Shown here: positions 13,979 to 14,456 of the stretch, piece after piece | How the letters are laid out: each line of letters starts with the position of its first letter | Position numbering within the stretch: position 1 is the stretch's first letter | The notes under the pieces: generated by a model | What the model was told of the DNA's origin: nothing | Seen by the model: the letters and a program-made list of their open reading frames with translations, nothing else | The model's database searches: none | Program-made: the position numbers and the translations under genes | Assembly (NCBI GenBank): GCA_002387605.1 | Contig: DGJU01000042.1 | Location: forward strand, 1-14,456 | Reading direction: 5' to 3' | DNA from: Alphaproteobacteria bacterium UBA4588 | GTDB lineage: Bacteria > Pseudomonadota > Alphaproteobacteria > Puniceispirillales > Puniceispirillaceae | Length of the DNA: 14,456 bases

Positions 13979-14456
13979 CCAAGCGCGCAGTCATCTATGC
14001 CAGATACTCAAGCGACCTTCAAAGTGATGCCTCTATCGAAGATCAGGTCAGGTTAGCAAAGCGTCTAATCAACGATCAGAACATGGTACTAAGCCAAACC
14101 TACACTGACCACGGCATTAGTGGCTCATCACTTTTGCGCCCAGGCTATCAACAATTGCTAACTGACGCCCGCGCCGGGATGTTTGATTTCGTTGTGGCTG
14201 AGAGTATTGATAGGTTGAGCCGCGATCAGGAACATATTGCCGCATTCCACAAAGCCATGAACTTCGCAGGCATCAGCGTTATCACTACATCCGAAGGCGC
14301 GATTAACGAGCTCCATATCGGCCTCAAGGGGACAATGTCAGCACTCTACTTGAAAGATCTCGCAGACAAGACCCGAAGAGGCCTTGAGGGTAGGGTGCGA
14401 AAAGGCAAATCAGGAGGGGGCATTTGCTATGGTTACCGGGTTGATCACAAGCGATA
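13975..14456 (+). CDS. Large serine recombinase, N-terminal part (runs off window)
   Basis: About 160 residues are visible and the frame is still open at the window edge. The resolvase catalytic domain begins AVIYARYSSDLQSDASIEDQ, with nucleophile Ser12 and Arg10. Then come TYTDHGISGSSLLRPGY, the conserved ESIDRLSRDQEHIA (catalytic Arg cluster), and the long helix GLKGTMSALYLKDLADKT. RRGLEGRVRKGKSGGGICYGYRV is the start of the recombinase (PF07508-type) domain found in large serine integrases, so this is a full-size enzyme and not a small resolvase. GAGGAGG (13961-13967) precedes the ATG, which overlaps the stop of recombinase 2 by 4 nt. The C-terminal zinc-ribbon and coiled-coil regions would lie beyond the window. 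Confidence 0.9.
   Translation, partial: MTKRAVIYARYSSDLQSDASIEDQVRLAKRLINDQNMVLSQTYTDHGISGSSLLRPGYQQLLTDARAGMFDFVVAESIDRLSRDQEHIAAFHKAMNFAGISVITTSEGAINELHIGLKGTMSALYLKDLADKTRRGLEGRVRKGKSGGGICYGYRVDHKR

Noticed and set aside
1..14456. CRISPR array or long direct repeats
   Set aside because: No regularly spaced repeats were seen by eye; the only repeats found are the short palindromes listed.

Overview
The window looks like accessory DNA of a Gram-negative bacterium, most likely a (marine-type) alphaproteobacterium. The base composition is moderate, roughly 45-50% GC by eye. The sulfide genes, the cytochrome bd/Cio oxidase type, the NsrR-like regulator and the integrase families all fit that group. 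This is inferred from protein character only; no database was consulted.

Layout. (1) Positions 1-540 are a scar: the tail of an unidentified protein, a 3' fragment of an initiator tRNA(Met) gene, and the C-terminal third of an Fpg/Nei DNA glycosylase, all truncated. (2) Positions 582-9503 form a coherent sulfide-defence and respiration module. On the minus strand a probable operon runs from a stand-alone ETHE1-type persulfide dioxygenase through a DUF442 sulfurtransferase-like/sulfide:quinone oxidoreductase fusion, a SulP anion transporter with STAS domain, CioA, CioB and a 34-residue DUF2474-like membrane peptide. A secreted His/Met-rich protein of unknown function follows. Divergent on the plus strand are an NsrR-like Rrf2 regulator and a 1-Cys peroxiredoxin, closed by a terminator. 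The 96-bp divergent intergenic region carries three 23-bp imperfect palindromes of the NsrR type, and each of the two predicted -10 elements lies inside one of them. (3) Positions 9609-9678 hold a second truncated tRNA(CAT) 3' end, followed by palindromic sequence. (4) Positions 9771-14456 are the recombination end of a mobile element: an orphan ORF, a 58-aa ORF, an excisionase-like HTH protein, a small membrane protein, two different tyrosine recombinases and a large serine recombinase that runs off the window. Every junction from the HTH protein onward is a 4-nt ATGA overlap.

How it works together (inference from families). Sulfide would be oxidised by SQR to a persulfide, with electrons going to quinone. 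The DUF442 domain may pass the sulfane sulfur to glutathione or another thiol, and the dioxygenase would oxidise the persulfide to sulfite. SulP could move sulfite, sulfate or a related anion. CioAB, a bd-type oxidase expected to resist sulfide, cyanide and NO, would re-oxidise the quinol while haem-copper oxidases are poisoned. The regulator carries the C-X7-C-X5-C triad of NO-sensing NsrR, so NO (or reactive sulfur) may be the inducer.

The two displaced tRNA 3' ends have the same orientation and are truncated at about the same point, just 5' of the anticodon stem. The simplest reading is two integration events into CAT-anticodon tRNA genes. The intact tRNA copies and far attachment sites are expected at higher coordinates, outside the window.
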